From positions 1 to 49,107 of the forward strand of contig NZ_JACJHR010000069.1 of the NCBI RefSeq assembly GCF_014174495.1: DNA of 49,107 nt, in the 5' to 3' direction. Origin of the DNA: Amycolatopsis echigonensis. GTDB lineage: Bacteria; Actinomycetota; Actinomycetes; Mycobacteriales; Pseudonocardiaceae. The notes beneath the pieces are model-generated. The model saw nothing but the letters and a program-made list of their open reading frames with translations, did not search any database and had not been told where the DNA came from. Positions 1 through 7,804 of this stretch are shown here, in pieces. Numbering within the stretch: the stretch's first letter is position 1; each line of letters opens with the position of its first letter. Both the position numbers and the translations under genes were made by a program.

Positions 1-90
1 CAGGTCTACGGCTGCGAGCGCGCGGAAAAGGCGGGCATCGGGCCGGACCGGATCGTCAACACGCGGACGGCCGATCAGTTATTGCGATGA
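1..90 (+). CDS. C-terminal end of an unidentified protein (5' partial)
   Basis: Frame 1 is open from the window edge and ends with TGA at 88-90, giving 29 residues that finish in ...NTRTADQLLR. Third positions are mostly G/C, so the reading frame looks genuinely coding. The antepenultimate codon region carries TTA, a rare leucine codon in high-GC actinomycetes. The gene converges with the L,D-transpeptidase-like gene and the two overlap by 35 nt. Too little protein is visible to name a family. Confidence 0.6.
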   Translation, partial: QVYGCERAEKAGIGPDRIVNTRTADQLLR

Positions 91-640
91 CGGGATTCCG
101 GGCGGGATCGAGCCAGCGCAGGACGGCGAGCAGGTCGCCGGGTGCCAGGGCGACGCAGCCAGCGGTCGGCCCGCCGGTGGCCACGTGCAGGAAGAACGCC
201 GAACCGGCGCCGGGCACGACTGGCGAGCGGTTGTAGTCGATCACCACCGCGTGCGCGTACGCCGGTCCCGCGGCGCCGAGATTCTCTCCGGCGGCTTCGT
301 CGAACGGACCTGACTCGCCTCGGTAATGCGTGTTGTACAGCGGAGAGTGCACATCGGACACCCACCAGTCCGAAGTGGTCACTTGGTGGTAGGGGAGCCG
401 GGTGCCGGGGTTCGGGGCGATGCCGAAGGCCTCGGTGAGCGACCAGATTCCGGCCGGGGTAACGGAAAGCCCTTCGCGTGCGGCGCCGATTCCTTGCGCG
501 CCGACTTCCGCTGGGTACGGATCGAGTGCCCGTACCCAGCGGTCGCCGTCGTGGTCGCACGCGGACGCGCTGCGTGCGCTGACCGCGAGAACCTGCTGCG
601 GGTTCAGTTGATCTCGTACGGGTCGCCGTAGACCTTCCAC
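56..640 (-). CDS. YkuD-type L,D-transpeptidase-like protein
   Basis: 194 aa from a GTG at 640. The YkuD (L,D-transpeptidase catalytic) fold is indicated by the C-terminal motif HVATGGPTAGCVAL with the probable catalytic pair His152 and Cys162; the block TPAGIWSLTEAFG and the DWWVSDV / YNTHYRG / FDEAAGENLG segments are typical of the secreted actinobacterial members of this group. Enzymes of the superfamily attack an amide of peptidoglycan stem peptides through a cysteine thioester. Odd point: homologues normally begin with a signal peptide, but here the catalytic domain starts almost at once and the first 37 nt lie inside the end of the upstream chitosanase gene, so no export signal can be seen. 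It may be translationally coupled to chitosanase, be 5'-truncated, or start at a rarer codon. Substrate is not deducible. Confidence 0.8.
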   Translation of the reverse strand: MEGLRRPVRDQLNPQQVLAVSARSASACDHDGDRWVRALDPYPAEVGAQGIGAAREGLSVTPAGIWSLTEAFGIAPNPGTRLPYHQVTTSDWWVSDVHSPLYNTHYRGESGPFDEAAGENLGAAGPAYAHAVVIDYNRSPVVPGAGSAFFLHVATGGPTAGCVALAPGDLLAVLRWLDPARNPVIAITDRPSAC

Positions 641-1455
641 TTCAGCGGCGTGTGCAGATCGAGGTTGCCGTCGTTGAGGAACACCAGCTGTTCGGTGTCG
701 ACGCGGGACGTGTCCGCATGTGCTTCTTCCTTCTTCATGACCACCTTGCGCGCGTCGAGGAACGCCTTGAGATAGGCGGTTTCGTCACCGCCCTGGGCCG
801 GCGGCTTGGCCTTCGCCAGCGCGGCGTCGCGGATGCCGCCGAAGCTGTCGGTGCTCGTGCCGGGGCCGTGCATCACGATGGCGTCGTAGTAAATGAACTG
901 GCCGAGCGCGCCGAGACCGTCGGATTTTCCTTGGTTCACCGCCGGATCGAAGTAAACGCGGTCGCGTTCGCTGTCCTGCGCGGCCTGGAATTCCTTCGTG
1001 GCCGCTGCCTCTTTCCACGCGCTTTCGAAGGCCGAGCCGAGACCTTCGTGCGAAGCGGAGCCGTTGACCTTTTCCAGCGCGGGCAGGAACTTCGCCAGCG
1101 GGTTGTCCGGCACCGAATTGGTGTAGGCCTGCACCAATTCGAGCATGTCGCCGGTTCCGGAGCAGAACCCGATGATGCCCGCGGTGTAGCCGCGGCCGTC
1201 GCCGATGTCCTCGATGTAGGAGTACTGCTTCTTCCAGTCGAGCGACGAGTTCTCCGCGCTCGACACCAGCTCCATCGCGATCTCCTTCTTTTCCGGAGAC
1301 GCGAGGTCACCGCCCGAGCCGAGCACGGACGACGCCGAAGCGGCGAGCGGGGCGGGCACGGCGGCGGCCGAGACAGCGGGAGTGCCGAGCACGAGGGCGA
1401 GGGCTGAGGCAGCCGTGAGACCGGCGACCAGAGCGGGCCGCATCGTCTTGCGCAT
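604..1455 (-). CDS. Secreted GH46 chitosanase
   Basis: 283 aa. Hydrolyses beta-1,4 glucosamine linkages of chitosan outside the cell. A classical signal peptide occupies roughly residues 1-31 (RPALVAGL then a hydrophobic core ending TPAVSAAA). The mature part matches glycoside hydrolase family 46: Glu68 in SSAENSSLDW and Asp86 in EDIGDGRGYTAG are 18 residues apart, exactly the spacing of catalytic Glu22 and Asp40 in the Streptomyces N174 enzyme; GIIGFCSGTGDM follows. The protein ends with KVYGDPYEIN, the usual family terminus, so it is complete. A longer in-frame start at 1581 exists, but ATG 1455 places the signal peptide correctly. The 291-nt region to the divergent gene at 1747 should hold its promoter; I could not find a clear CsnR-type palindrome there. 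Confidence 0.95.
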   Translation of the reverse strand: MRKTMRPALVAGLTAASALALVLGTPAVSAAAVPAPLAASASSVLGSGGDLASPEKKEIAMELVSSAENSSLDWKKQYSYIEDIGDGRGYTAGIIGFCSGTGDMLELVQAYTNSVPDNPLAKFLPALEKVNGSASHEGLGSAFESAWKEAAATKEFQAAQDSERDRVYFDPAVNQGKSDGLGALGQFIYYDAIVMHGPGTSTDSFGGIRDAALAKAKPPAQGGDETAYLKAFLDARKVVMKKEEAHADTSRVDTEQLVFLNDGNLDLHTPLKWKVYGDPYEIN

Positions 1456-1746
1456 GAAGGGAATCCCTTTCCGCGGTACGTGGGCAAGGCGGCCGGACCG
1501 GCGAATCCTCTCGCGAGGGACCGGTTCCGGGTACTGCTGCGGCGTAGCGTCACGATAACCGAGCGTGAACCGGCGGGGCAAGGGATGCGCCGAGATTTCA
1601 CGGATGTGAACATCGCCGGTCCACTATGGACACTGCGGATTACCGGAGAATGGCCGGAGGCGGGAGGTTCCGGCGCCGGATTGTCTATTGTGGACTCAAA
1701 GCGGAGCGCTCGGCACACGTTAAAGACATGGTAAACTCAATCTGAG

Positions 1747-2064
1747 ATGACGACTGCTGCCGCCGCTCCCGCGCCGCGGCACCGGTCCATCTTCGTCCTG
1801 CTGCTCGCCGCGCTGCTCCTGCTCGGCGTGGCTGTCCCCGGTCCGGGACCGGCAGGCCCGAAACCGCACGACCCCGAACCGGCCCTGGTCCAGGAACAGG
1901 GCCCGCATCTTGTCGCGGCGCACCCGTTGCCGCTCGCCGACACCCCGGGCGAGATCCGCCTCGCCCGGCCTGATCGGCGCACCGTTCCGTTCGCCGCCGC
2001 ACCGCCGGTCGAACTGGACCGCGCACCCGCGTCCGCCGCGGCGCGCGCCCCTCCTGATCGCTGA
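1747..2064 (+). CDS. Small single-pass membrane/secreted protein of unknown function
   Basis: 105 aa. A short basic head (RHR) is followed by one strongly hydrophobic stretch (residues about 14-30, SIFVLLLAALLLLGVAV) and then a Pro/Ala-rich, probably extracytoplasmic tail without recognisable motif. It lies 40 nt upstream of the antiporter gene on the same strand, so the two are probably co-transcribed. A TAAACT hexamer at 1732-1737 sits 9 nt before the ATG and could be a -10 box. No family is recognised; the low-complexity tail means it could be a spurious frame, although the transmembrane segment and the position argue for a real gene. Confidence 0.5.
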   Translation: MTTAAAAPAPRHRSIFVLLLAALLLLGVAVPGPGPAGPKPHDPEPALVQEQGPHLVAAHPLPLADTPGEIRLARPDRRTVPFAAAPPVELDRAPASAAARAPPDR

Positions 2065-2104
2065 GTACTCGTTCCCCGCCTGTGCCTGGCTTTCGGAGGA
2101 TTTC

Positions 2105-3298
2105 ATGAGCAACGGTCATGCTTTGCTGGCCGTCGGCGGCGCGTTTCTCGCCGCCGGCGCCCTCGCCCGCGTCGGCGCCCGGATCGGGCTGCCCACGATT
2201 CCCCTGTTCATGCTGGCCGGTTTCGTCTTCGGCCCGCACACCCCCGGACTGTCCCTTGTGGACGATCCAGCCGAGTTCGGCGTGCTGGCCGGGCTCGGTC
2301 TCGTGTTCCTGCTCTTCTATCTCGGACTGGAGTTCTCGCTCGACGACCTCGCCCGCGGCGGCGCCAGACTCGCCGGCGCGGGGCTGGCCTACCTCGTGCT
2401 GAATGTCGGCGGCGGGCTCGCGTTCGGCTTCGCGCTCGGCTGGGGCGCGCGCGAGGCGCTGGTGATCGCCGGCGCGATCGGCATCTCGTCCTCGGCCATC
2501 GTCACCAAACTGCTGCTGGAAACCCGGCGGATGAACAACCGGGAATCCCGGCTCGTCATGGGCATCATCGTGTTGGAAGACCTCTTCCTCGCGCTGTATC
2601 TCGCGCTGCTGCAGCCGGTGCTGAGCGGTGCGGACGGCTTCGGCGCGGCACTCGCCGACTTCGGCAAGGCGTTCGGCTTCCTGCTCGTGCTCGCCGCGCT
2701 GGCCCGCTGGGGCGGACGGCTGGTCTCGCGGCTGTTCGGTTCCGCGGACGACGAACTGCTGACCGTCTGCTTCGTCGGCGTGGCCGTGCTCGGCGCCGCG
2801 GTGGCCGAGGAGGTGGGCGTGTCCGACGCGATCGGCGCGTTCATGGTCGGCATGATGCTCGGCAATTCCCAGGTCGCGCCGCGGGTGCACAAACTGGTGC
2901 TGCCGTTGCGGGACGCGTTCGGCGCGCTGTTCTTCTTCATCTTCGGGCTGTCGATCGACCCGGGCGCGGTCGGCACGGTCGTCCTCCCGGTGCTCGCCGC
3001 GGTCGTGCTGACGCTGGTGCTGAACCTCGCCGCCGGTGTCTTCGCCGCCCGGCTGCACGGCTTCGACCGGCAGGAGGGCGTGAACATCGGCCTGACCGTG
3101 CTCACCCGAGGGGAGTTCTCGCTGGTGCTGGCGACGATGGCGACCGCGGCCGGCCTGGACGCGCGGGTGGCCCCGTTCGTCGCCGGATACGTGCTGCTCC
3201 TGGTCGTGATCGGACCGCTCGCCGTGCTCCGCTCGGACCGGCTGACCTGGCTGCTCCCGGCGAAGCTCGTGCGGCCGCGCCCGGCCCCGGTGGCGTGA
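2105..3298 (+). CDS. CPA2-family cation/proton antiporter (KefB-like)
   Basis: 397 aa, about 11-12 predicted hydrophobic segments across the whole length. Features typical of the monovalent cation:proton antiporter-2 family are visible: GFVFGPHTPGL near the start, LFYLGLEFSLDDL, GAIGISSSAIVTKLL (the discontinuous-helix region), VLEDLF with the conserved acidic residue, and SDAIGAFMVGMMLG. There is no C-terminal TrkA/RCK nucleotide-binding domain, so it is a short membrane-only member. It would exchange K+ or Na+ for H+ across the cytoplasmic membrane. The ATG at 2105 is preceded by a strong GGAGGA ribosome-binding site, which is why the longer in-frame extension back to 1910 was rejected. Confidence 0.9.
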   Translation: MSNGHALLAVGGAFLAAGALARVGARIGLPTIPLFMLAGFVFGPHTPGLSLVDDPAEFGVLAGLGLVFLLFYLGLEFSLDDLARGGARLAGAGLAYLVLNVGGGLAFGFALGWGAREALVIAGAIGISSSAIVTKLLLETRRMNNRESRLVMGIIVLEDLFLALYLALLQPVLSGADGFGAALADFGKAFGFLLVLAALARWGGRLVSRLFGSADDELLTVCFVGVAVLGAAVAEEVGVSDAIGAFMVGMMLGNSQVAPRVHKLVLPLRDAFGALFFFIFGLSIDPGAVGTVVLPVLAAVVLTLVLNLAAGVFAARLHGFDRQEGVNIGLTVLTRGEFSLVLATMATAAGLDARVAPFVAGYVLLLVVIGPLAVLRSDRLTWLLPAKLVRPRPAPVA

Positions 3299-3374
3299 AC
3301 CGGGGCCGCCGGGCTGTCACTCGCGGCATATTCGGAAGCCACGGCGGTCACGCACGGCTATCCTTGGCCCAAGT

Positions 3375-6300
3375 ATGTCCACTCCATCTCCCCTCGCAGA
3401 GCTGCGCGCCCAGCTGCCCGAATTGATGCTGCGCGACGAGCACCGGCTCCGCCGTCGTCTCGACGGCGCGCGCCGGTCTCGCGACAAGCAGCAGACGGCT
3501 GAGCGCATCGCCGCCGACGTCGAAACGGCGCTGCTGCGCGTGCAGCAGCGCCGCGAAAGCGTGCCGAAGATCGAGTACCCCGCCGAGCTGCCGGTCAGCA
3601 GGCTGAAGGACGAGATCGGCGACGCGATCCGCGACCACCAGGTCGTGATCGTCGCCGGGGAGACCGGGTCGGGCAAGACCACGCAGCTGCCGAAGATCTG
3701 CCTCGAGCTGGGCCGCGGGGTACGCGGGCAGATCGGGCACACCCAGCCGCGCCGGCTGGCCGCGCGCACGGTCGCCGACCGGATCGCCAGCGAGCTGAAG
3801 ACCGAACTGGGCGACACCGTCGGCTACAAGGTCCGGTTCACCGACCAGTCCGGCCAGGACACCCTGGTCAAGCTGATGACCGACGGCATCCTGCTGGCCG
3901 AGATCCAGACCGACCGGATGCTGCGCCAGTACGACACGCTGATCATCGACGAGGCGCACGAGCGCAGCCTCAACATCGACTTCATCCTCGGCTACCTCAA
4001 GCAGCTGCTGCCGCGCCGCCCCGACCTGAAGGTGATCATCACCTCGGCGACGATCGACCCGGAGCGGTTCTCGCGGCATTTCGACGACGCGCCGATCGTC
4101 GAGGTCTCCGGCCGGACCTACCCGGTCGAGGTGCGCTACCGCCCGCTCGTGGACCCGGACGACCCCGAGGGCGACCCGGACCGCGACCAGACGCAGGCGA
4201 TCGCGGAGGCGGTCCAGGAGCTGTCCGGCGAGGGCCCCGGCGACATCCTCGTGTTCCTCTCCGGCGAACGCGAGATCCGCGACACCGCCGACGTGCTGAA
4301 CCGGCTGGAGCTGCGGAACACCGAGGTGCTGCCGCTGTACGCGCGGCTGTCCGCGGCCGACCAGCACCGCGTGTTCCAGCGGCACACCGGACGGCGGATC
4401 GTGCTGGCCACGAACGTCGCCGAGACGTCGCTGACCGTGCCCGGGATCAAGTACGTGATCGACCCGGGGACCGCGCGCATCTCGCGCTACAGCCACCGCA
4501 CGAAGGTCCAGCGGCTGCCGATCGAGGCGATTTCGCAGGCGTCGGCGAACCAGCGCAAGGGCCGGTGCGGGCGGACCTCGGACGGCATCTGCATCCGGCT
4601 GTACTCCGAGGAAGACTTCGAGTCGCGGCCGGAGTTCACCGATCCGGAGATCCTGCGGACGAACCTGGCGTCGGTCATCCTGCAGATGACGTCGCTCGGG
4701 CTGGGCGACATGAACGCGTTCCCGTTCGTGGAGCCGCCGGACCGCCGCCAGGTCACCGACGGCGTGCAGCTGCTGCGGGAGCTCGGCGCGTTCGAGGCGG
4801 GCGATTCCTCGAAGCTCACCGAGGTCGGCCGCAAGCTCGCGCTGCTGCCGGTGGACCCGCGGATGGGCCGGATGGTGCTGGAGGCCGCGCGGAACGGCTG
4901 CGTGCGCGAGGTGATGATCATCGCCGCCGCACTGTCCATTCAGGACCCGCGCGAACGGCCGGCGGAAAAGCAGCAGGCCGCCGACGCGCAGCACGCCCGG
5001 TTCGCCGATCCGACGTCGGACTTCCTCTCCTACCTCAAGCTGTGGGAGTACGTCAGCGAACAGCAGAAGACGTTGTCCGGCAACCAGTTCCGCCGGATGT
5101 GCCGCACCGAGTACCTGAACTACCTGCGGATCCGCGAGTGGCAGGACATCTTCGGCCAGCTGCGCCAGCTCGCCAAACCGCTCGGCATCACGCTGAACAC
5201 CACGCCCGCCGAACCGCAGCACGTGCACACGGCGCTGATTTCCGGGCTGCTGTCGCACATCGGGCTCAAGGACCCGGCGAAGGGCGACTACCTCGGCGCG
5301 CGCGGGGCCCGGTTCTCGGTGTTCCCCGGTTCGGCGCTGTTCAAGAAGCAGCCGCGCTGGGTGATGTCAGCAGAGCTGGTGGAGACGTCGCGGCTGTGGG
5401 GCCGGGTGAACGCGCGGATCGAGCCGGACTGGGTCGAACCGCTCGCGCAGCACGTGGTGAAGCGTTCGTATTCGGAGCCGCACTGGGAGCGCAAGCAGGG
5501 CGCGGTGATAGCGACCGAGAAGGTGACGCTGTACGGCGTGCCGCTGGTCGCCGACCGGCGGGTGAACTACGGGCGGATCGACCCGGAGATCTCGCGCGCG
5601 ATGTTCATCCGGCACGCGCTGGTCGAGGGCGACTGGCAGACGAACCACCGGTTCTTCGCCGAGAACCGCGCGCTGCTGGACGAGGTCGAGGACCTGGAGA
5701 ACCGGGCCCGGCGGCGCGACATCCTGGTGGACGACCAGACGCTGTACGAGTTCTACGACGCGCGCGTGCCCGAGGACGTCGTGTCCGTGCGGCATTTCGA
5801 CAGCTGGTGGAAGAAGGCGCGGCGGACCGAGCCGGACCTGCTGTCGTTCGAGAAGTCCATGCTGATCAACGAGGTCGCGGGCGCGGTCCGCGAATCGGAC
5901 TACCCGGACTCGTGGACGCAGGGCACGCATGTGTTCAAGCTGACCTACCAGTTCGAGCCCGGCGCGGACGCCGACGGCGTGACCGTGCACCTCCCGCTGC
6001 CGGTGCTGAACCAGGTGACGCCGGACGGTTTCGACTGGCAGGTGCCCGGCCTGCGCGGCGAACTGGTGACGCAGCTGATCAAGTCGCTGCCGAAAGCGTT
6101 GCGCCGCAACTTCGTCCCGGCTCTCGACACGGCCGCTGACGCGTTGACGCGCATGTCCCCTTCGGACGGTCCGCTGCTCGACATCCTGGGCGACGAGTTG
6201 CACGCGATGCGCGGCATCGACATTCCGCATTCGGCGTGGGATCTCTCGGCGGTGCCGGACCACCTCCGGATCACCTTCCGTGTAGTGGACGAGCGCGGCA

Positions 6301-7250
6301 AGCGAGTGGCCGAGGGCAAGGATCTGGACGAGCTGAAGCGCCGGCTCGCGCCGCGCGTGCGGGAGACCATTTCCAAGGCGGCCAACAGCATTGAGAAGGC
6401 TGGCCTGGTGCAGCCGTCGTTCGGCGAGCTGCCGAAGGTGTTCGCTTCGACCCGGCGCGGCCACGACGTGAAGGCGTACCCGGCGCTGGTGGACGAGGGC
6501 AAGTCGGTGGCCGTGCGGCTGCTCGACACGCCCGCCGAACAGCAACACGCGATGTGGGCCGGGACCCGGCGGATGCTGCGGCTGAACCTGAACTCGCCGA
6601 TGAAGTTCATTACGCGGTCGCTGTCGAACTCCTCGAAGCTCGTGCTGAACCGCAACCCGCACGGCAGCGTCGCGAGCTTGCTGGAGGATTGCGTCGACTG
6701 TGCCGTGGACGCGCTGATGGCCTCGGCGGGCGGCCCGGCCTGGGACGAGGCGGGTTTCGCCGCGCTGCTGGAGAAGGTGCGGGCGGGGTTGAACCCGAAG
6801 GTGCTGGAGGTGCTGACGGAGGTCGAGCGGATCCTGCGCGCGGCCATCGACGTCGAAACGCGCCTGGCGGACACTCGCGGCCCGGCCGAATCGCTGGCGG
6901 ACATCCGGCGTCAGCTGGACGGTTTGGTACACGCGGGCTTCGTGACCGAGACCGGCGCCGATCGCCTGCCGAACGTGGTCCGGTATCTGCGCGGCATCGA
7001 GCGGCGGCTGGAGAAGCTGCCGCTGGAGCAGACCCGGGACCTGCAGCGCATGGCTGACGTCGCGTGGATCACGAAGGAGTACGAGGACGCGGTGGCCGCC
7101 TTGCCGCCGGGCACGTCTTCGCCGGCGCTGGCGGAAGTGCGGTGGATGATCGAGGAGCTCCGGGTGAGCTTCTTCGCACAGACGCTGGGGACGGCGCATC
7201 CGGTGTCGTTGAAGCGGATCACGAAGGCGCTGGACGACGCACTGGCCTGA
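3375..7250 (+). CDS. hrpA: ATP-dependent RNA helicase HrpA
   Basis: 1291 aa, the full length expected for bacterial HrpA. Walker A is GETGSGKT (residues 95-102), the DEAH box is IDEAHERS (192-195), motif III is SATIDPERFS, and motif VI lies in SASANQRKGRCGR. Winged-helix/HA2, OB-fold and the large bacterial C-terminal DUF3418 region follow (for example RHFDSWWKK). The family unwinds RNA and in E. coli is linked to mRNA processing and rescue of stalled ribosomes. A TATCCT hexamer at 3359-3364 lies 10 nt before the ATG and is a plausible -10 element giving a very short or absent leader. Downstream it converges with a small membrane-protein gene after only 3 nt. Confidence 0.97.
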   Translation: MSTPSPLAELRAQLPELMLRDEHRLRRRLDGARRSRDKQQTAERIAADVETALLRVQQRRESVPKIEYPAELPVSRLKDEIGDAIRDHQVVIVAGETGSGKTTQLPKICLELGRGVRGQIGHTQPRRLAARTVADRIASELKTELGDTVGYKVRFTDQSGQDTLVKLMTDGILLAEIQTDRMLRQYDTLIIDEAHERSLNIDFILGYLKQLLPRRPDLKVIITSATIDPERFSRHFDDAPIVEVSGRTYPVEVRYRPLVDPDDPEGDPDRDQTQAIAEAVQELSGEGPGDILVFLSGEREIRDTADVLNRLELRNTEVLPLYARLSAADQHRVFQRHTGRRIVLATNVAETSLTVPGIKYVIDPGTARISRYSHRTKVQRLPIEAISQASANQRKGRCGRTSDGICIRLYSEEDFESRPEFTDPEILRTNLASVILQMTSLGLGDMNAFPFVEPPDRRQVTDGVQLLRELGAFEAGDSSKLTEVGRKLALLPVDPRMGRMVLEAARNGCVREVMIIAAALSIQDPRERPAEKQQAADAQHARFADPTSDFLSYLKLWEYVSEQQKTLSGNQFRRMCRTEYLNYLRIREWQDIFGQLRQLAKPLGITLNTTPAEPQHVHTALISGLLSHIGLKDPAKGDYLGARGARFSVFPGSALFKKQPRWVMSAELVETSRLWGRVNARIEPDWVEPLAQHVVKRSYSEPHWERKQGAVIATEKVTLYGVPLVADRRVNYGRIDPEISRAMFIRHALVEGDWQTNHRFFAENRALLDEVEDLENRARRRDILVDDQTLYEFYDARVPEDVVSVRHFDSWWKKARRTEPDLLSFEKSMLINEVAGAVRESDYPDSWTQGTHVFKLTYQFEPGADADGVTVHLPLPVLNQVTPDGFDWQVPGLRGELVTQLIKSLPKALRRNFVPALDTAADALTRMSPSDGPLLDILGDELHAMRGIDIPHSAWDLSAVPDHLRITFRVVDERGKRVAEGKDLDELKRRLAPRVRETISKAANSIEKAGLVQPSFGELPKVFASTRRGHDVKAYPALVDEGKSVAVRLLDTPAEQQHAMWAGTRRMLRLNLNSPMKFITRSLSNSSKLVLNRNPHGSVASLLEDCVDCAVDALMASAGGPAWDEAGFAALLEKVRAGLNPKVLEVLTEVERILRAAIDVETRLADTRGPAESLADIRRQLDGLVHAGFVTETGADRLPNVVRYLRGIERRLEKLPLEQTRDLQRMADVAWITKEYEDAVAALPPGTSSPALAEVRWMIEELRVSFFAQTLGTAHPVSLKRITKALDDALA

Positions 7251-7253
7251 GGA

Positions 7254-7652
7254 TCACTTCACCAGGAGCGTGACCGTGGCGGCGCTCGCTGAAATCGTGC
7301 CCGCGACCGCGGATAGCGAGGCGGCCACACCGCTGATGTTGCTGAGCATCTTGCGCAATGCCTCCGCCGCGCGCTGCTCTCTGAACGCCATCTTCAGCTT
7401 TTGCCACTTGTGCTGCCGGATATGACAACCGAGCAGGATGCCATTCGCGTTGTTCCGGCAGAACTCGTTCTTCCGGGTGCTGGCACAACACCAGGTCGGT
7501 GCTTGGAAGAGGCAATACAGCACCACGAACGCGGATAGAACGGCGATGACACCCGGCCCTAACGCCGGGATTGTCCACAGGGCCACGACAGCGACAAAGG
7601 CAAGAAAGCTCCAGAAGGTGCCGAACTTGTGTTTTGTTTTTCTCCCCACCAT
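7254..7652 (-). CDS. Small cysteine-rich membrane protein, function unknown
   Basis: 132 aa. Two adjacent hydrophobic segments (about residues 13-28 and 33-50) are followed by a cysteine/histidine patch: Cys55, Cys56, Cys65, Cys76, His77, His81 in the order TWCCASTR, EFCRNNANG, GCHIRQHKWQK. The CRNN...GC..RQHKWQK signature is one I associate with uncharacterised actinobacterial proteins, and its spacing could bind a metal. The C-terminal 40 residues are Ala/Ser-rich (SAVAGTISASAATVTLL), perhaps a third membrane helix. Codon use is visibly less GC-rich than in hrpA or the polymerase on either side, hinting at a younger or transferred gene. Confidence 0.75.
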   Translation of the reverse strand: MVGRKTKHKFGTFWSFLAFVAVVALWTIPALGPGVIAVLSAFVVLYCLFQAPTWCCASTRKNEFCRNNANGILLGCHIRQHKWQKLKMAFREQRAAEALRKMLSNISGVAASLSAVAGTISASAATVTLLVK

Positions 7653-7804
7653 GGCGGACGACGGTACTGATCATTCTCGGCTTCTGGATAGCGCCTTTGC
7701 GGTGGAACGTCTCGCGGCAAGCGCGACCGACGGCAACTGCGCGTTCCCCCGGATGGATTTCCCGAATGCCGCCATGTGGTAGCTGGGAACCCTGAGTCAG
7801 CTGA

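Noticed and set aside
3348..7199. Long minus-strand open frames opposite hrpA
   Set aside because: Mirror frames of a single 1291-aa helicase gene with full motifs; composition typical of GC-rich shadows.
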